7,110 nt of DNA from the NCBI GenBank assembly GCA_910578575.1, contig CAJTQP010000085.1:1-7110 (forward strand), given 5' to 3'. The number at the start of each line of letters is the position of its first letter. The stretch's first letter is position 1. Shown in pieces: positions 5,023-7,110 of this stretch. Source of the DNA: an uncultured Oscillospiraceae bacterium (lineage in GTDB: Bacteria; Bacillota; Clostridia; Oscillospirales; Oscillospiraceae). Position numbers and translations under genes: made by a program. A model generated the notes under the pieces. That model worked only from the letters and a program-made list of their open reading frames with translations. It searched no databases and was not told the origin of the DNA.

Positions 5023-6312
5023 TTAGCGCTTGCTGATGACCTCCAGGCCGCCCAGGTACTTTTGCAGCACCTCCGGCACCTTGACGCTGCCGTCGGGGAG
5101 TTGATTTTGCTCCACCAGGGCGGGGAAGATGCGGCTGGTGGCCAGGCCGGAGCCGTTCAGGCTGTGCATCAGCTCCGGCTTGCCGGTGCTCTCCCGGCGG
5201 AAGCGGGCGTTGCCTCTCCGGCACTGGTAGTCCCTGGCGTTGGACACCGAGGAGACCTCCTTATACCCCTGCATAGAGGGGATCATGATCTCGATGTCGT
5301 AGGTCCGGGCCATGGAGGCGGAGCAGTCTCCGGCGGCCAGCTTCACCGTGCGGAAGTGGAAGCCCAGGCCCTTCACCAGGTTCTCCGCCTTAGTGACCAG
5401 CTCCTCAAAGGCGTCGTCGGAGTCCTCCGGCCGGGTGAACTGGAACATCTCCACCTTATTAAATTGATGGCCCCGGACCATGCCCCGCTCCTCGGCACGG
5501 GCGGACCCGGCCTCCCGGCGGAAGCAGGGGGTGCAGGCAAAGAGCTTTTTGGGCAGATCCGCCTCGGAGAGGATCTCATCCCGGTACAGGCTGGCCAGGG
5601 CGGCCTCGGCGGTGGGGAGCATATAGTGGGAGCGGCCGTCGGTGGGGTTCTGGATCTTGAACACCTCGTCGGCAAACTTGGGGAACTGGCCTGCGGTCTC
5701 CCCGCACTGGTACTCCAGCATATAGGGGGGCAGGACGAACTGGTAGCCGTCGGCCAGGTGGCTGTCGATGAAGTAGCTCAACAGGGCCCATTCCAGCTGG
5801 GCTCCCAGGCCGGTGTACATCCAAAAGCCAGAACCCGCCAGCTTCACCCCGCGGGGGTAGTCGATGAGGCCTAAGTCGGTGCACAGGTCCACGTGGTGTT
5901 TGGCGGGGAAGTCGAAGGTGACGGGTTCCCCAAAGTAGCGCAGGGGCTCGTTGTTCTCCTTGCCGCCCCCCTTCAGGTCGTCGTCGGGGAGGTTGGGCAG
6001 GGCCAGCATCATGGCGTGGAATTCCGCGTCCACCCGGCGCAGCTTCTCGTCGTTGGCGGCAATGACGGCCTTCAGCTCCGCCATGCGCTTGAACACCGGC
6101 TCCGTGTCCTCCCCGGCCTTTTTCAGCTGGGGGATGGTCTTGGAGACCTTATTCTGCTCCGCCTTCATCTGCTCCGTGGTGAAGATGATGTCCCGGCGCT
6201 CCTTGTCCAGCTCCAGGATGCGGTCGATCTCCTTGTCGCAGTCCACCTCTTTCTTTTTCAGGGCGGCTTTGATCCGGTCGGGGTCCTCTTTCATGCGCTT
6301 GATGTCTAACAT
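5023..6312 (-). CDS. serS: Seryl-tRNA synthetase
   Basis: The 429-residue class II synthetase charges tRNA-Ser (and tRNA-Sec where present) in the cytoplasm. Residues 1-100 are the helical tRNA-binding arm, starting MLDIKRMKEDPDRIKAAL. The TAE motif is at 234-236, motif 2 at about 263-288 (FRREAGS and HQFNKVE), SSVSNARDYQCRRGNARF at 354-371, and motif 3 at about 384-400 (LNGSGLATSRIFPALVEQN). The usual SSCSN is SSVSN and the usual GLAVGRT is GLATSRI, so this is a divergent SerRS branch. The frame is open up to 6360, but the extra 16 codons are the parS palindrome read as protein. The ATG at 6312 has AAAGG ten bases upstream and gives the family N-terminus. No T-box leader is seen. It follows parB and the coiled-coil gene, possibly in one transcript. 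Confidence 0.96.
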   Translation of the reverse strand: MLDIKRMKEDPDRIKAALKKKEVDCDKEIDRILELDKERRDIIFTTEQMKAEQNKVSKTIPQLKKAGEDTEPVFKRMAELKAVIAANDEKLRRVDAEFHAMMLALPNLPDDDLKGGGKENNEPLRYFGEPVTFDFPAKHHVDLCTDLGLIDYPRGVKLAGSGFWMYTGLGAQLEWALLSYFIDSHLADGYQFVLPPYMLEYQCGETAGQFPKFADEVFKIQNPTDGRSHYMLPTAEAALASLYRDEILSEADLPKKLFACTPCFRREAGSARAEERGMVRGHQFNKVEMFQFTRPEDSDDAFEELVTKAENLVKGLGFHFRTVKLAAGDCSASMARTYDIEIMIPSMQGYKEVSSVSNARDYQCRRGNARFRRESTGKPELMHSLNGSGLATSRIFPALVEQNQLPDGSVKVPEVLQKYLGGLEVISKR

Positions 6313-6343
6313 AGTCAGTCTACCTTTCGTGGTTTGTATATGA

Positions 6344-6359
6344 TGTTTCACGTGAAACA
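6344..6359. promoter_or_regulatory. parS: parS centromere site (ParB binding)
   Basis: TGTTTCACGTGAAACA is a perfect 16-bp palindrome (18 bp with the flanking A and T) and matches the consensus TGTTNCACGTGAAACA that chromosomal ParB/Spo0J proteins bind to nucleate the partition complex. It sits in the 60-base gap between the coiled-coil gene and serS, about 470 bases from the end of parB itself, so ParB probably loads beside its own gene. Confidence 0.95.
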
Positions 6360-6372
6360 TATTTGTGTGTGT

Positions 6373-6840
6373 TTACCCCAGGATGCGGCAGAGGGTCTCG
6401 TAGCTCTCCTGGGGGGAGGGGGCCCCCTCCACCGGGGAGCTCTCCGGCAGGGCCTCCACCAGCCCGCTGTCCTGGAACTGGGTCAGCAGCTCCTTGGCGC
6501 TGACGTGGGAGCTGCGCACCGCGCTCTCCAGCTGCCGCAGCCACTCCACTGCCTCCTGCTCCTGTTGGGTCTCCTCCAGCTGCTCCTCCAACTGGGTCAC
6601 CTGGTTTTGCAGGTCTCCCACCTGGAGTTGGAGCTGGCCGTTGGCGGTTTTCAGATCCTCCTGGGCGGAGGTCATGGAGTCGTTGAGCTTGGTGAGCACC
6701 TGGTTGTCCCGCTGCTGCATCAGGAAGGACACCAGCAGCAGCAGGAAGGCGGCGGCAAAGAGGACCATCAGGTACCGGGTCACCCGCTTGGCCCGGAGGA
6801 TCTTGGGTTTGTTTTCCGGCGGGGTCACTTCATGGCTCAT
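6373..6840 (-). CDS. Single-pass membrane coiled-coil protein beside parB/parS
   Basis: The 155-residue protein is of unrecognised family. Residues 1-22 are hydrophilic and basic (RAKRVTR at 16-22). A membrane helix YLMVLFAAAFLLLLVSFLM spans 23-41. About 45-107 is a strong coiled coil: Leu at 63, 70, 77 and 84 falls exactly every seven residues, with Val74, Val81 and Leu88 in the alternate core positions. The C-terminal part (108-155) is looser and Ser/Pro-rich, ending YETLCRILG. Topology is therefore short inside, long coiled coil outside, like FtsL/DivIC-type division proteins, but that is a resemblance in architecture only. The start is firm: GGGAGG (6847-6852) lies six bases before the ATG. 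The gene overlaps the parB 3' end by 11 bases, and parS follows directly. Confidence 0.88.
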   Translation of the reverse strand: MSHEVTPPENKPKILRAKRVTRYLMVLFAAAFLLLLVSFLMQQRDNQVLTKLNDSMTSAQEDLKTANGQLQLQVGDLQNQVTQLEEQLEETQQEQEAVEWLRQLESAVRSSHVSAKELLTQFQDSGLVEALPESSPVEGAPSPQESYETLCRILG

Positions 6841-7110
6841 GGGGGGCCTCCCTTCCTGTGTTTAATTTCTTCAAGGCGTCCATGAGGACCTCCAGGTCCT
6901 CCTTGTCGTAGTATTCCAAGGTGAGCTTGCCTTTTTTCCGCCCCTGGGCGATGGTGACCCGGCGGCCCAGGCGGTGGGTGAGCTGCTCCTCGGCGTCCTT
7001 GTAGTAGATGGCCAGAGGATGTTCCTCCTTGGGCTTGGCGGCCTGGAGGAGACGCCTCACCCGCTCCTCCGTCTCCCGGACGGAGAGCTTTTTCTTCTGG
7101 ATCTCCTCCG
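6830..7110 (-). CDS. parB: Chromosome-partitioning protein ParB, C-terminal part
   Basis: Only the last 92 codons are in the window; the frame runs off the right edge without a start. ParB (Spo0J) is a CTPase clamp that loads at parS and spreads to form the segregation complex with ParA and SMC. The first visible residues (EEIQKKKLSVRETEERVRRLL) are the end of the DNA-binding core, which typically reads KxLSVRxTE. A short linker follows, and then the C-terminal dimerisation domain: AEEQLTHRLGRRVTI, the basic GRKKGKLTLEYYDKEDLEVLMDALKKL, and a short tail. The stop lies inside the next gene, giving an 11-base overlap. No internal damage is seen. Confidence 0.93.
   Translation of the reverse strand, partial: EEIQKKKLSVRETEERVRRLLQAAKPKEEHPLAIYYKDAEEQLTHRLGRRVTIAQGRKKGKLTLEYYDKEDLEVLMDALKKLNTGREAPHEP

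Noticed and set aside
6313..6360. Serine synthetase start at 6360
   Set aside because: The extra codons translate parS, there is no suitable ribosome-binding site, and SerRS proteins begin at the MLDIK-type sequence.
1..7110. tRNA, rRNA, CRISPR, toxin-antitoxin, phage or defence genes
   Set aside because: No cloverleaf, regularly spaced repeats, or recognisable proteins of these kinds were found on either strand.

Overview
The window is a GC-rich, gene-dense stretch of a Firmicutes-type chromosome in which every gene I can support lies on the minus strand. The gene set (parB with a perfect parS site, serS, mscL, rsmG, a minD-like gene, mgsA, hisS) and the protein sequences suggest an Oscillospiraceae-like gut clostridium (the Flavonifractor/Intestinimonas sort). 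That is an inference from sequence style, and no database was consulted. ParB, parS and rsmG are usually found near the replication origin, so this is probably origin-proximal DNA with its genes co-oriented with replication.

Read in the direction of transcription (from high to low coordinates), the layout is as follows. (1) The 3' end of parB enters at the right edge and overlaps a 155-codon gene for a single-pass membrane coiled-coil protein. A perfect 16-bp parS palindrome and then serS follow. (2) A gap holds a 157-bp MITE-like inverted-repeat element. (3) A tight cluster contains mscL, a 57-codon membrane peptide overlapping mscL by ATGA, and rsmG. (4) A clear extended -10 promoter drives a minD-like ATPase gene followed by an mgsA-like gene. 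(5) A second copy of the MITE-like element lies here in the opposite orientation, followed by a perfect 15-bp-stem hairpin. (6) hisS comes next, overlapped by ATGA with a previously easy-to-miss 28-codon membrane peptide that has an excellent Shine-Dalgarno sequence. (7) A third, different repeat at the left edge is built of paired hairpins that end outward in terminator-like T-tracts.

The genes fall into three themes: chromosome segregation and cell organisation (ParB/parS, MinD-like, the coiled-coil protein), translation (SerRS, HisRS, RsmG 16S rRNA methylation) and envelope or stress metabolism (MscL, MgsA-like, the two membrane peptides). I see no phage, toxin-antitoxin, CRISPR or defence system.

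The points most worth a second look are the MgsA-like protein, which has Ser where the catalytic Asp of methylglyoxal synthase should be and lacks the active-site His; the two ATGA-coupled membrane peptides; and the matched pair of MITE-like repeats, one stem of which carries a compensatory base-pair swap. Both tRNA synthetases also depart from the common bacterial sequence pattern.
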